This document shows, in pieces, positions 1-11,499 of a stretch of DNA of 64,000 nucleotides. This DNA comes from Hevea brasiliensis. Taxonomy: Eukaryota > Streptophyta > Magnoliopsida > Malpighiales > Euphorbiaceae. Each line of letters starts with the position of its first letter. Position 1 is the first letter of the stretch. The notes under the pieces are model-generated. The model had not been told where the DNA came from, made no database searches, and saw only the letters and a list, made by a program, of their open reading frames with translations. Made by a program: the position numbers and the translations under genes. The stretch lies in contig NC_079495.1 in the NCBI RefSeq assembly GCF_030052815.1, positions 54,538,773-54,602,772 of the forward strand. The letters are read 5' to 3'.

Positions 1-516
1 AACTCTTACAGCTTCTAGTCCACATAAGCATCAGGGACATATTTTTTTCTGAATTCCCTGAGAAAGTCATTCCATGTTAGCACCGCAGTTCTTCCGCATC
101 ATGGGGAATGGTTTTCCACCACCATATGCATCCCCTCAGAGCAGAGATACTAAATATTCAAACTGAGCTCCTCTCAGAAATGTAGCTTCCTAACACCCTA
201 TCCATTCTTTCCAACCACTGCTCTACCTCTAGAGGATCTACTATCCCCATGAACTCAGAGTCCCATATTTCATCAATTTGTCATACTGCCTAGCAGAAGA
301 CTATGGTTGTACCACTAGTGTCTGTATTGGCACTTGAGTATGCACATTACCAGCCATTTGTTAGAACATTGCAGCCATTTGCTGAGCGAACTGAGTAGGA
401 AACTACGGTATTGAAGGGGCTAGTGCTGCTAAACCACTGACATTGTGTAGGGCTGGGGCATCCCCTTGTATCTCAGCCTCTATAGATTGATCGACTGAAC
501 GATCACCCTCTTCCAT
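1..516 (-). pseudogene. gag N-terminal part (T1), broken
   Basis: The start codon at 516 opens a gag frame beginning MEEGDRSVDQSIEAEIQGDA, almost the same as the gag of B (start 23464). The protein would form the nucleocapsid that packages element RNA in the cytoplasm. It is rich in Gln, Met and Ala in its first 60 residues (FAQQMAAMFQQMA type), as in the other Tekay-like gags here. The frame hits stops around 240-300, so this copy is not a working gene. The core gag domain and zinc knuckles would lie further left, outside the window. Confidence 0.7.
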
Positions 517-685
517 AGTCAATGTGAGGATCTTAGACCTCCTGAACAAATAACACAAGGAGATTTCCTCCTGTTAGTGCATATTTATAATGTAATGTAC
601 TGTATGTATCAAATAATGACATTGAGCAGTTGTACTATGAATAAAGAATATTCAAATAATAGGTGAAAACAGAATTTAAAAACTT

Positions 686-697
686 GCTCTGATACCA
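686..697 (-). other. Primer binding site, initiator-Met tRNA type (T1)
   Basis: On the minus strand the 5' LTR is followed by TGTTTTAG and then TGGTATCAGAGC, the standard plant iMet-tRNA primer site. This fixes the element's direction and marks where minus-strand DNA synthesis would start. Confidence 0.9.
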
Positions 698-705
698 CTA
701 AAACA

Positions 706-3700
706 TGTCACACCCTACCCTCCAGAAGGCATAACATGATCCCAGAGTATACCTAATGAATTACCAACTTCGCTTCATCGATAATCCATTAAATACACTA
801 TAAGGGATTTTAAAACTTTTCTTACTTCTTTTTACAGTGGTGAGCACTATTTACAGGTGTTAAAAAAAATTTTGAACTGAAGGGAAACAGCTAACACATT
901 TGAATTATTGGTAATTTTTGTAAAAATTTCATGAGTGCCATCTCAGATATTGAATAACACAGCTTCTTCAAAACCTATAAATATCACTTCACATATATTT
1001 CTCAATCTCAAACGCCAATATTTAATCAACACAATATGTTTCTCAATTCCAATCCATAATAATTTTTCAATATTTCCAAAAGCTGAGATAAAAGAAACAT
1101 AGTGCAAATTTTACAAGCTAAAATAATTCACAATTTATTTTACAACTTCAATGTACAATTTTAATTTACAACTGCTCAAAACCAAAAACACTATATACAT
1201 ACAAAGGAACATACATTACAATACAAAATGCAAAATACGATATACTCAATATACCCGATGATCTCTCAAGTTGTTGCCCTAGCAGCTTAGTCTCACGCTC
1301 GCTACCATTTACTCGTGATAAAGAATAAAAAGCTATCGCTGAGACATTTTCTTAGTGGTGCACAACATTAACCAAATACAACTTTAAATCACAAATCATA
1401 AGTCATATAAATAGTGGATACTTAAAACCATAGTTAAATTCAAAGATAATGAATGTCATAAAGAATTTAAATTCCATTTCACAATATCACAATAAATCTC
1501 AATAAATCAAAACATTGTTAAATTCAAAAGACAGTAAATGTCAATAAGAATTTAAAATCAATTTCATAATCTCACAATACATATCAATAAATCACACACA
1601 ACTTAATCATGTTCTAAAGTTCAATTCGTCCCAAAAGCCGATGGCTAATGAGGAATTCAATTCGTCCCAAAAGCTGATGGCTAATAAGGAATAACATAGC
1701 TAGCTAGCAAAAATATGAGTACTCATTCTATTCGTCCTCAACAGGCACACACCTCAACACTTCAGTCAGAGAGGGAATTCAATTTGTCCCACTAGACAAG
1801 CTAGCAAGGAATTCAATCAATATACATGATAGCTGTGGTTTCAAACCATTTACAATGCTTTTCAATCAATAAGTATTCATCAAATGTCAATCAAACAATT
1901 TTTTACAGTTTCAAACCATTTACAATACTTTTCAAGTAATAAGTATCCATTCAAACACATTTCCACAATTTAAAACAATAATATACAAATAGTCATAAAT
2001 TATTTCAATTGAAAAATTCAAAAGAAATAATCACAGTACAAACCTCTGATAATTGTCTCTTGGCTCTGACTCAATGTTTCCTTCCCTTTTCTTGAGTCTT
2101 TGCTAACTGAGAAACACAATTTGAAGTGTTTCAGTACTCATTTAAACTGTCTCTAAGGATAAAGTTCAATAATTAATTTATCAAATTCTATTATATCCTT
2201 AGTCAACCTAAGATGTCAACCCTCGATGCATGCTAGATGAATTTGGTTTTAATGTTACCAATATGTCACATTTGTAGCCTTTTAGGGTTGGTACATGTTA
2301 CCAAATACATTTCCATGTATATTGCATTTTGTTGCAATTTGTCGGATTCTGGTATACTAATTTGACCTAGCCGGATAACCTAGTTCCCTCTGTTTTTAGG
2401 TTTTTGTCAAAACTACAAACTTGTAGATCTATGTCTTATTGTACGTGGGGAAAATTTTCATATTATTCTGAGTTCACTAGACTAAGTTATGGTCATTTTA
2501 CTATTGCTGGTCAGAATGTACCAAAATTGGTCACTTTACGTCATTTTAGGTCACTTTTGGTTTGGCCAGTTTTTGGACCCGAACTTGTGCAAGCTATTTG
2601 ACTTGCTTATGGTCATTTTTGGGCTTTGGTGTCTTCATAAGACGTGTAGATATATGTCTCAACTATTCATGGTAAAAATTTCAGGTCAATTGGACCTGTT
2701 TTGAGTGAGTTATGGCCAAAATACTAACTACTGCCCAATTGGTCAATTTTCAAGCCTTAAATGCACTAATCCGGATTTGGTCATTTTTCAAGTTACCTTT
2801 CAAGCAGAATTTTGGTAAGCTTCCTTCATGAAAGTTGGCACTTTTTGTGCCTAGTTTCACCTCCAATTGGTCTCATACCAATTGGAGCCACACACTTAAG
2901 GTTCTAGGCCAAATTAGACATTGCCCTATTGCACATTGTCCATCACTCAATTAAAGGACACTTTTAACACTTACCAAGTTACACATTCATGCCATTTCTG
3001 CTTTGTACCATAACCTAAACACATTTCACAACACATTTTTGGTCACTTTGGCAGCTTATAACTACACTTAATATGCACCTTATAGTACAGAATTTACCAA
3101 GTCCAATTTACACACAATTTAACTGCATAATATGGCTCATTTACATGTCCACATTCAAACCCTTATACACATACACAAGCTGCCACAACAAGTACCATAA
3201 TTCAACCATACAATTCCATAAACCAAACTATGAAATAACATTTTTTTGGTTCACAATTCAAGTTGCCTATTCATACCTCTCCTTGAATAAATTTCCAAGC
3301 TTCCAAAATCAAGTGTACATTAACATATACTTAGTATACATCACCCAATTTATTCCTACACATAAACACTTCATCAACACTTTAATCTACCATTTACATA
3401 CAAGGATAAACTGCCCTTAAGGAGTTTCCATGGCTTCCAAAAATACACATCTCCCTTTAAACATCAAACTCCAAAAATCTCCCCACAATTCAAGTACCCA
3501 TAACATCCACACAAACTTTAATGAAGCAAGCATAAAAAATACCTACTTACTACTTTGGAAACTCTTAAAAAGCTCTCCAAAACTTGGTCTTCTTGTTGCC
3601 TATCTACTACCCAAGGTGTATGGACAACTTTTAATGAAGGGAAGTGCAAAGAAAGAAGCTTAGATCAAGCTTGCATGAAGCTTTCAAGTGGACGGCAATG

Positions 3701-4414
3701 AAGGTTCTCTCAAGACCACTTTTGGCTGGTTCTTTGGGAGCTTGAGGAAGATGATGAAATCTGTCCAAAATGAAGAGTAAGTGTTCCACTTAGGTGAGTG
3801 AGTGGAGCACTAAGTTAGATTTAATGTTTATTTAATCATAACTTTCCTTATTCCCACATTAAGCTCCTAACTTTAGCTATTTATATAAGGTACCATCAAT
3901 TTAATTTTTCATGACATTTTCCAAGTATAATATCATTTATTTTTAATGGACATTTAGGTCAAAAAACAACTCGGGGTGTCAAATGATCACAATGCCCCTA
4001 TTCGGGTTGCATTTATGATTTTTTGGTAACACTGAGTTTTATCATTTTCTCGATTTCTCACTTTTCTTTGTACTAATTAATTAATTTTTCTTTGATATTT
4101 CTAATGGTATTTATACTTCAATAGACATTTATTTAAGTCTAAAAAATATTTTATAGTGTTCCACGTGGTCCAGTAATAGTCAACGTCCACGCCGCGACTT
4201 CCCTGCGCTACCCATCGTTAGGTTCTCATTGCTTAACTTTGTTACATTTCATTGCTATTATTTTTCCTTTGTTTTTCTTGTATTTTCTTTTCTTGTATTT
4301 CATTATTTTATGCCTCCTCACTCTTATCTAAGTGTAGTTCTAGGCATTCTAGCTGTCCGGACAACGCTGGTCACTAGAACAGTAGAACGCGCTACCGAAC
4401 ATAGGGGTGTTACA
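706..4414 (-). repeat. 5' LTR of T1 (3709 bp)
   Basis: A long terminal repeat with ends TGTAACACCCC and GGGTGTGACA when read on the minus strand. It matches solo LTR S (3713 bp) and the two LTRs of B along its length, in the same order. It holds a TATA-like TTATATAAAT at about 3879-3888 (minus), a tandem 36-bp repeat around 1620-1695, a hairpin near its 3' end at 1341-1360 that is damaged in this copy, and the three degenerate modules described for S. Short open frames such as 3073-3420 are not genes. Nothing else is seen in this 3.7 kb. Confidence 0.92.
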
Positions 4415-4545
4415 CAGAAATTAGCTTTAGCTGATAACCCGATTGATCCACTGACAGAGGCCATGACACAGCAACAGTTAGATAGACATATTGAGAAGAC
4501 GGGTCTTAGATACTGTAGTGAATGGCTCTAGGCCATGTGGGAGAT
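4415..4545 (+). pseudogene. Ty1/copia pol 3' end remnant (RNase H tail and polypurine tract)
   Basis: The frame starting near 4421 reads LALADNPIDPLTEAMTQQ and continues with a His, GLRY and SEWL to a stop at 4531-4533. This is the typical last stretch of the copia RNase H domain (ADPLTK, then H, then MGLRY, then WL). After the stop comes GCCATGTGGGAGAT, which looks like a copia polypurine tract. Only about 40 codons remain. The rest is absent: T1's LTR abuts on the left and A's LTR on the right. It is the only copia sequence I recognise in the window. Confidence 0.7.
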
Positions 4546-5048
4546 TGTAACATCCTCATTTTAGCTAGTCCGTACAGTCTACTGTTTCGGTGACCAGTGT
4601 CGGTCCGGACAGCTAAAACGCTCGGAAAAATATTTGAACTAAAGTGAGGAACCAAAAATTAACTCAAATAATTAATAAGAAAAAAATTTAGGAAAATTTA
4701 TAAAATAATTCTTGGGACCCAAGAGAAGGGTCGTTGAGGTTCTTATGGCATTAGATGCCAAAAAAAATACTTAGAAAAATTTTTCAATCGGTAAAGACAA
4801 TTTTGGCCCGTTAAGCCAAACGGAGGGCATTTTAGTCATTTTGTCTTCAGAGAAGATTTTTGGGCCAACTTGTCCAGTTAAATAAATAATTTATATAACA
4901 TAAAATATGATTAAATGTTGTTAAAAATTTAATTGAAATTAATTGGACAAAAAAAGGATGGAAAAATGAAAGAAATTGAAATTATGACATCATAAGGATG
5001 TCATTAAATGTCTCCAACCCAATCAAGTGTTGACACATGTCACCAAGG

Positions 5049-5058
5049 TATATAAAAG
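5049..5058 (+). promoter_or_regulatory. LTR promoter TATA box (element A)
   Basis: TATATAAAAG lies about 500 bp into the LTR and is kept in the 3' LTR of A (54398-54407). Its place suits a Pol II promoter whose transcript would begin some 30 bp downstream and make the U3/R boundary. The start site is inferred, not shown. Confidence 0.6.
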
Positions 5059-6926
5059 AGGTAATGGGCTGGATAAAGAAAAAAAAAAATCAGAACTCTC
5101 TTCTTCTCTTCTCCTCCTTGACGTAAAACTCTCCCAACATAACCTCCATGAGCAAGCTTTTGAAAGCTTGAATCCACACCCTTTCTCACCATAAAAGCCC
5201 TAGTTGTCTTCACAAAAAATTCACCCCACACCTTGAGGAAGCTTTAGGCAGCAAATTTTTGAAGAAAAATTGAAGTTTTACAATACCCAAACTTAGTTCC
5301 AAAGAGGTTAGTGACCAATCCTTGCTTTCTTTTTGAAAATCAAGTTTAGGGACAAAAATTGAGCTAGAAAATGAGAGAAACTTAAATGAAATTGATGATT
5401 AAGTAAATCCCTATTTTCAGTAGCTATGTGAAGGGTAGGGTTTTGATTGTTTTCCTTAAATAAATTTGGTATTATGGCTGCCCTTAACACTAACCTATTG
5501 TTTAGAATGGTGAAAGGTAAGTGAATGCATGAATTGAGATGTTAGGGTTAGGGTTTGGGTATAAAATGGAGACTTTGATCATGTAATGGTTAAAGTGAGT
5601 TTTAATGGTCAATTGGTGACCATTTGGATATGGGTAAACAAGAAATGAAGTGGTTTGTGTAGTGAGAATTGAGATTAGTGTGGCTGCCCATGGTGACATA
5701 CAGAATTGGACATGAGTCCAGTAGGTTTGGGCAGCCATAACTTAAATTGTAGAGGTTCAATCGGTGCAAGGCCAATTGGACATGAAACTAGACACATAAT
5801 GGCACAACTCTGGTGAAGAAACCATGCCCATAAAACCAAACCAAGTGGACCAAAAGCTTGCCCCAATCTGGGTGATCTGCAATCTGTTTCTGCAGAATGA
5901 TTGTTCATTTGGCCATAACTCAATGTAGAAAGGTCCAATTGACCTGAAAGTTTATCAGCAACAAGATAAGATATAGAACAACAACTTTCATGAAGAAACC
6001 TACCCCAAATTATGACCATAATCTATCTAACAAGTGAGTTGCAGTCACTATTCACTGCACTATAGATATGGTCAGCCTAGAAAAATTTCAATCCGGCTAG
6101 TTGTGGTTTTTGGACCATAACTTGAGCTACAAAACTCCAAATGGAGTGATTCAAAAAAGGAAATTCAACTAGACAAAATAAGGAACAACTTTCATGTTGG
6201 TCATTTTGCCAAATTCTTACTGAAAAAATGACTAATGGAACAGTAAAGTAAGGTATGAAAACTGAAAATTCTGCGCAATTAACTTTAAACTTAGAAATGG
6301 TATTGGCAACCAATACCAACAAATTTTGAATGCAAAATGTGGTATGTTGGGAGTATTAAAACCAATGTACCTATTGTCTATGCAAAAGTCAACATTTTGG
6401 TTGACTAATGAAGTGAATAGTAACACCAAAACTTAAAATTCAAAAATTGTAAAACTTAAAAATGTAATATGCCCTAGTATACCTAACAAGATTGGTTTGG
6501 ATAGCATGGCATGCCAATAGGGTTCTGTTAGCAGTACTGCATATGGCTTCATTACCATTCTGTGTTTTCATGGCTTTCTCATGCCATTCTGTGACATAAT
6601 AGCCTTTGGCAATGTTATTGAGTTAATATACTTGGGTTTTGACCCTGATAATTATTACAGCTTGTTAGCTGTTCTGTTGCACACCGGGAGACACAATGTG
6701 ACCAATGGTGTGATGGTCTGAGGTACTTAGTCCCTAGTGCCAGTTTACCCGTTTATCCAGTCCAGTCAATTAGTATGGGTTACTCGGGCAATGTTAATGA
6801 ACCTTACCAAAATTTTAATCGTATAATAATGCAATAATACTAGAAATTATGTCTACCCAAAAAAATGAAATCATACATTCTGCATAATTATTTTATTCTA
6901 TTTTATTTTATTTTATATTGTCACCA

Positions 6927-6943
6927 CTAAGGTAATTGCTTAG
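6927..6943 (+). other. Conserved LTR hairpin, weak version (A)
   Basis: CTAAG and CTTAG arms enclose seven bases, preceded by CACCA and followed by CG. The same place in the C and E LTRs holds a perfect 7-bp stem and in S an 8-bp stem. Here only five pairs remain. Confidence 0.55.
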
Positions 6944-7570
6944 CGCCACTTTGCCACGCACGTATTGAGACCTAGCCTGGGAGCCCAAGCAGACACTGCA
7001 TGCTGTGAGCCTATGAGTCGCATCAGAGTTCGAGTCACCTCACATCCGCATTGCATATGGTAGGACATTAGGACTATAGGTGGCTCTTTTGTATTTTGCA
7101 TTTTGTATTAGTTTGGATTATAACTATAAACTCTGTAATTATGTTTTAATGTAAATATATGAAATTTCATATTATTGAGATTTTCTCAGATTATGTACGT
7201 TGATAAATGAAATGTTGAGAATTATTTGTGAATATGCTTCAAGTGATGAAGTGAACAGAAAAGTTTTGAAAATAATATCGTGATTGAGATTGAGATTTTG
7301 AGATTGACTTGAATATATAAAATGGATTTTGGATTTGGAAATTATTTTGGAAGTGTTTTCAAACAGGTTCAGAAGAACTATTTTTCTAATTTATACTGCA
7401 CTCACGGATTTTCTAAAAAAATTTGCGGATAAATTCAGAATTATTAAAATTGAAAATAAATGAATTATAAAGGGATAAATTGTAATAGAGACATAAATTG
7501 GTGTTCCGGCACACTTTGTGGCATAACTTGCTCTGTTACACTGAAGACGAGTAAGGGGTGTCACATTTAG

Positions 7571-7582
7571 TGGTATTAGAGC
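7571..7582 (+). other. Primer binding site, Met-tRNA type with one mismatch (A)
   Basis: TGGTATTAGAGC follows the LTR after TTTAG. It differs from the iMet complement by one base (T for C), a C-to-T type change consistent with decay. Confidence 0.85.
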
Positions 7583-7693
7583 ATTGGTTTAGGCGTTTCT
7601 GGGCCTAGATAGAGTACATACCATTGCATTGCATTTGTAAGTGTTGAGGTGACATTGATGCAGATCTGTTTGTTTTCTGATTTTGAATAGGAT

Positions 7694-8930
7694 ATGGATC
7701 CTGCTTCGCAAAGAGCAGTTGAGGAAGAGGTAGAGAGTCGTGCTCCACCAAGGGTCAATCAAAGGTGGTAGAATCGCCCACCAAAGAAATGAGGCACTTG
7801 CCCAACCTCAGTTTGCTCTATTTTAGCAAATGACCGAATTCTACCGACAAATGATGGGGGCAATTCCACCACCACAACCACAGCCACGACCACCACCAGC
7901 ACCACATAAATCTCATTTGGAGAAATTAAGGAAGCATGGGGCTGTGGACTTCTTTAGGAAGAGGAAGAATGATCCCATGGTCGCAGAAAATTGGATGGAT
8001 AGAACCATTAGAGTGCTGAAACAGCTAAATTGCACCCATGAGCAGAACCTGGTAGGTGTTGTGTCCCTACTTCAGGATGATGCATATCAGTGGTGGAACA
8101 CAGTAACTAGTGAGGTCAACCTAAACGGATCACTTGGGAATTCTTCCTCACAAAGTTCAGAAAGAAATATATTAGTAAAGTGTATTTAGAAGAGCAAAAA
8201 AGGGAATTTATCAGTTTGAGACAGAGACAGTTGTCAGTGGCTGAGTATGAGCGTGAGTTTGTCAGACTGAGCTGGTATGGGAGGGAGATAGTCCCTACAG
8301 AGGCAGAGAGGTGCCGAAGGTTTGAAGAAGGGCTCAATGACAACATCAAAGTCATGATCACAGCATTGGAAATCATAGATTTTGCTAAGCTAGTGGATGC
8401 TGCATCAAAAGTGGAAAGGTTTAGAATCAATGAACAAAATAGAAGGGAAAGACAGCAGCAGAGGGGTCCGAGTCACCCAAAGACATTTTCTCGCCTCCCA
8501 AAGAAGAAGAGTAAGGGTCCTCCTACTCGTAGTTCAGACCACCACAGGCTGTGGTCACCTCAGGCCTGCACTACGCTCACATTGAGGAGAGGTCAGTCCA
8601 CACCATCAATGGGCAGCTCTCTAGGGACAGTGTTTAGGGGACCAGCCCCTGCATCTTCTACTTGTCAGTACTGTCAGAAGTGGCATAAGGGGGAATGTTG
8701 GCGAGTAACTGGGGCATGCTTACGGTGTGGATCGACAAAACACCAGATTAAGAATTGTCCGAAGAGGACTACTACTATTGCTCCTACACAAACTGACAGA
8801 CCTACTCCTGCACCACAAAGGGGTAGGAAACCTGGTAAACCTAAGGCGGCTGGTCCATCACTGAGGCCTGCATCCGAGTGGGCTGAGAGGCCAGACACTA
8901 GAATACCAGCTAGGGCCTATGCCATCAGAG
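7694..8930 (+). pseudogene. gag of A (capsid domain plus zinc knuckles), broken
   Basis: The expected start is the ATG at 7694 (MDPASQRAVEEEVESR), matching the starts of C (43926) and E (63739). This frame meets a TAG after 25 codons (7769-7771). A frame with the capsid domain continues from 7830 (SHLEKLRKHGAVDF, then YQWWN). A one-base loss near 8116 shifts it into the frame that runs on to 10456. That frame carries the rest of the gag domain ([29 protein letters not shown]) and two zinc knuckles, the second a clear C-X2-C-X4-H-X4-C between 8717 and 8758. Gag would package the element RNA. At least one stop and one frameshift make this copy non-functional. Confidence 0.85.
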
Positions 8931-11499
8931 CTCAGGAGGAGCAAGATGCCCTGGACATCATCAGGGGTATGTTTTCCCTCTACAACACTTCTGTCCATGC
9001 ATTGGTGGATCCAGGATCCACTCATTCCTACATTTGCATCAAACTACCCATAGAGAGGGGAATTCCAGTAGAGGAGTGTGATCAAGACATTCTGGTCACA
9101 AATCCACTAGGCCACAGTGTGATAGTGAATAAAGTGTATAAAGGCTGCCCATTGAGGATTCAGGGGTATGAATTCTCGACAGACCTAATTGAGTTGCCCT
9201 TTCACGAGTTTGACGTGATTTTGGGAATGGACTGGTTGTCACGTCATCAGGCAATAGTTGATTGCAAATTGAAGAGGATTTCTCTGAAAACTTTTGAGGG
9301 TAATGAGATCATCATAGGTGAAAGGATAGATTTCCTGTCCAATGTTATCTCAGCCACGGTTGCAAGAAGATTGATGAGAAAAGGCTGTGAAGCTTACCTA
9401 GCGCACGTGGTTGATACTAGGCAAGCTAAGCTGAACCTATGTGATATACCCACAGTGAGAGACTTCCCAGATGTGTTTCCTGAAGAGTTGCCTGGTTTAC
9501 CACTAGAAAGGGAAGTCGAGTTTGCTATTGAGGTAATGCCGGGTACAGCACCCATTTCCATTGCTCCTTATAGGATGGCACCCACTGAATTGAGGGAGTT
9601 GAAAACTCAGTTGCAAGAGTTACTTGATAAAGGGTTCGTACGCCCCAGTCTGTCACCATGGGGAGCTCTGGTGCTATTTGTGAAGAATAAGGATGGAACC
9701 TTGAGATTGTGTATTGATTACCGGCAGTTGAACAAAGTAACTGTGAAGAACAAATATCCATTGCCCAGAATCGACGATCTATTTGATCAGTTGAAAGGAG
9801 CAGGTGTATTTTCAAAAATTGATCTCAGATCAGGGTATCATCAGTTGAGGGTAAAGGATGCAGATGTGTCAAAAACTGCATTCAGAACCCGGTATGGGCA
9901 CTATGAATTTCTAGTGATGCCATTTGGGTTAACAAATGCACCAGCAGCATTTATGGACCTTATGAACCGTATCTTCCATTTATACTTAGATCGGTTTGTA
10001 GTGGTCGTTATTGATGATATTCTGGTGTATTCCAAGACCAGGGAAGAACATGATGAACATTTGAGGATTGTTCTGCAAACCCTGCGAGAAAAGAAGCTGT
10101 ATGCTAAGCTGTCCAAGTGTGACTTCTGGATGAGTGAGATATCTTTCCTTGGACAAATAGCATCAGCTGAGGGGATTAGAGTGGATCCCAAAAAGATAGA
10201 AGCAGTGATGGAATGGAAGCCTCCCAGAAATACAACTGAGGTCAGAAGTTTCTTGGGGCTAGCTGGGTATTACAAAAGATTTGTGAAGGGGTTCTCTCTT
10301 ATAGCTGCTCCAATGACCAAGTTGTTGCACAAGAATGTGAAATTTGGCTGGAACGAGAAGTGCCAAGCCAGTTTTGAGAGGTTGAAGGCTATGTTGACAG
10401 AAGCACCAGCAGCACACAACCAAGGTCAAGAAAAGACTTTGTGGTCTACAAAGTGATGCCTCACAAAATGGGCTAGGTGTGTATTGATGCAAGAGGGGAA
10501 AGTGGTCGCCATGCTTCCAGTGCGCTAAGGCCACATGAACAAAACTACCCTACCCATGATCTAGAGCTTGCAGAATTATCTTCACATCAAGATATGGAGG
10601 CACTACTTGTATGGTGAAAAGTGCTACATTTACACGCACTACAAAAGTCCAAATACTTGCCAACCTGTATGAGCTCAACCTCGCATGCAGGCGATGGATT
10701 GAGTTCCTGAAGGACTATGATTGTGTGATAGATTATCATCCTAGGAAGGCAAATGTAGTTGCTGATGCCTTGAGCAGAAAGTCCATCACAGCTTTAAGAT
10801 CACTCAATGCCTATCTGTTCTCAGCTCAAGATGGAGCTATTTTGGCTAAGTTGCAAGTGAGGCCAACCCTGCTACAGCAGATACAAGATGGGCAGAGGGC
10901 AGATGAAAAACTAATGGCCATTATGGGTAAAATTGCCGAGGGGAAGGAAACTGAATATGAGGTGAAAGCAAATGGGTGTCTGTACTACAGAGGAAGAGTG
11001 CGTGTACCAGATGATGGGGAACTGAAGACTAGTATTCTGAAAGAAGCATACACTAGTGTTTATGCTATGCACCCAGGAATCATGAAAATGTATAATGATT
11101 TGAAGCCTCATTATTGGTGGCCAGGTATGAAGAGGGATATAGCTGACTATGTGACTAAGTGTTTGACATGTCAGCAAGTTAAAGCAGAACATCAAGTTCC
11201 ATCAGGATTGCTACAGCCTATAAGCATACCTGAATGGAAATGGGACCGGGTCACTATGGATTTTGTTAGTGGTTTACCTCTCATCCCAAAGAAGCATGAT
11301 GCAGTGTGGATAATAGTAGATAAATTAATGAAGTCAACGCATTTTCTGCCAGCTAGGACTGACTACTCACTGAAGAAGCTAGCAGAATTGTATATCAGTG
11401 AGATAGTTACACTGCATGGAATCCCACTTTCCATCATATCTGACCGAGACCCAAGGTTTACATCGAGATTCTGGAAAAAGTTGTAAGAAGTTTGGGCAC
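8931..11499 (+). pseudogene. pol of A, first part: protease, RT, RNase H, integrase N-terminal half
   Basis: Protease shows the active-site VDPGS at about 9005-9019, then [10 protein letters not shown] follows with [28 protein letters not shown] and the catalytic VIDD at 10007-10018. This stretch is open to 10456. RNase H (about 10420-10650) has several small frameshifts, although parts of KDYDCVIDY and [11 protein letters not shown] survive in the frame from 10611. Integrase has its HHCC finger ([24 protein letters not shown]) and the first two catalytic Asp residues (VTMDFVSG and ISDRDPRF). A TAA at 11484 and then the B insertion end this part. The catalytic Glu lies 41.5 kb away at 53030. 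Confidence 0.88.

Larger units (their letters stand above)
1..4414 (-). mobile_element. T1: Tekay/Del-like Ty3/gypsy element, 5' end only (truncated by window edge)
   Basis: Reading on the minus strand, this is the start of an LTR retrotransposon: a complete 5' LTR (706-4414), a Met-tRNA primer binding site directly after it, and the first part of gag running off the left edge. The LTR ends are TGTAAC and GTGACA. It belongs to the same family as element B and solo LTR S, which share LTR sequence over its whole length. The bases outside the LTR (4415-4419, CAGAA) would be one copy of the target duplication, but the other end lies outside the window. Assignment to the Tekay/Del chromoviruses comes from B, where the pol genes can be read. 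Confidence 0.85.
4546..7565 (+). repeat. 5' LTR of A (3020 bp)
   Basis: Begins TGTAACATCC and ends GGGGTGTCACA. The first 2 kb match the 3' LTR copy at 53895-55904. It contains a clear TATA box (5049-5058), three degenerate modules starting near 5735, 5913 and 6115, and the conserved hairpin at 6927-6943. GTTAGGGTTAGGGTTTGGG at about 5542 resembles telomere repeat but is part of the LTR in both copies. Confidence 0.92.

Noticed and set aside
3073..3663. Two plus-strand open frames of 115 and 77 codons
   Set aside because: They lie inside the T1 LTR, have no similarity to a known protein and AT-rich, biased composition. Other copies of the LTR do not keep them.
5040..5231. Possible small peptide near the A TATA box (minus frame of 63 codons, also at 54389-54640)
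   Set aside because: It is antisense to the LTR transcript leader and not open in the same form in both LTR copies.
5540..5560. Telomere-like GTTAGGGTTAGGGTTTGGG
   Set aside because: Only about two and a half units, present in both A LTRs (also near 54893), so it is ordinary LTR sequence and not an interstitial telomere.
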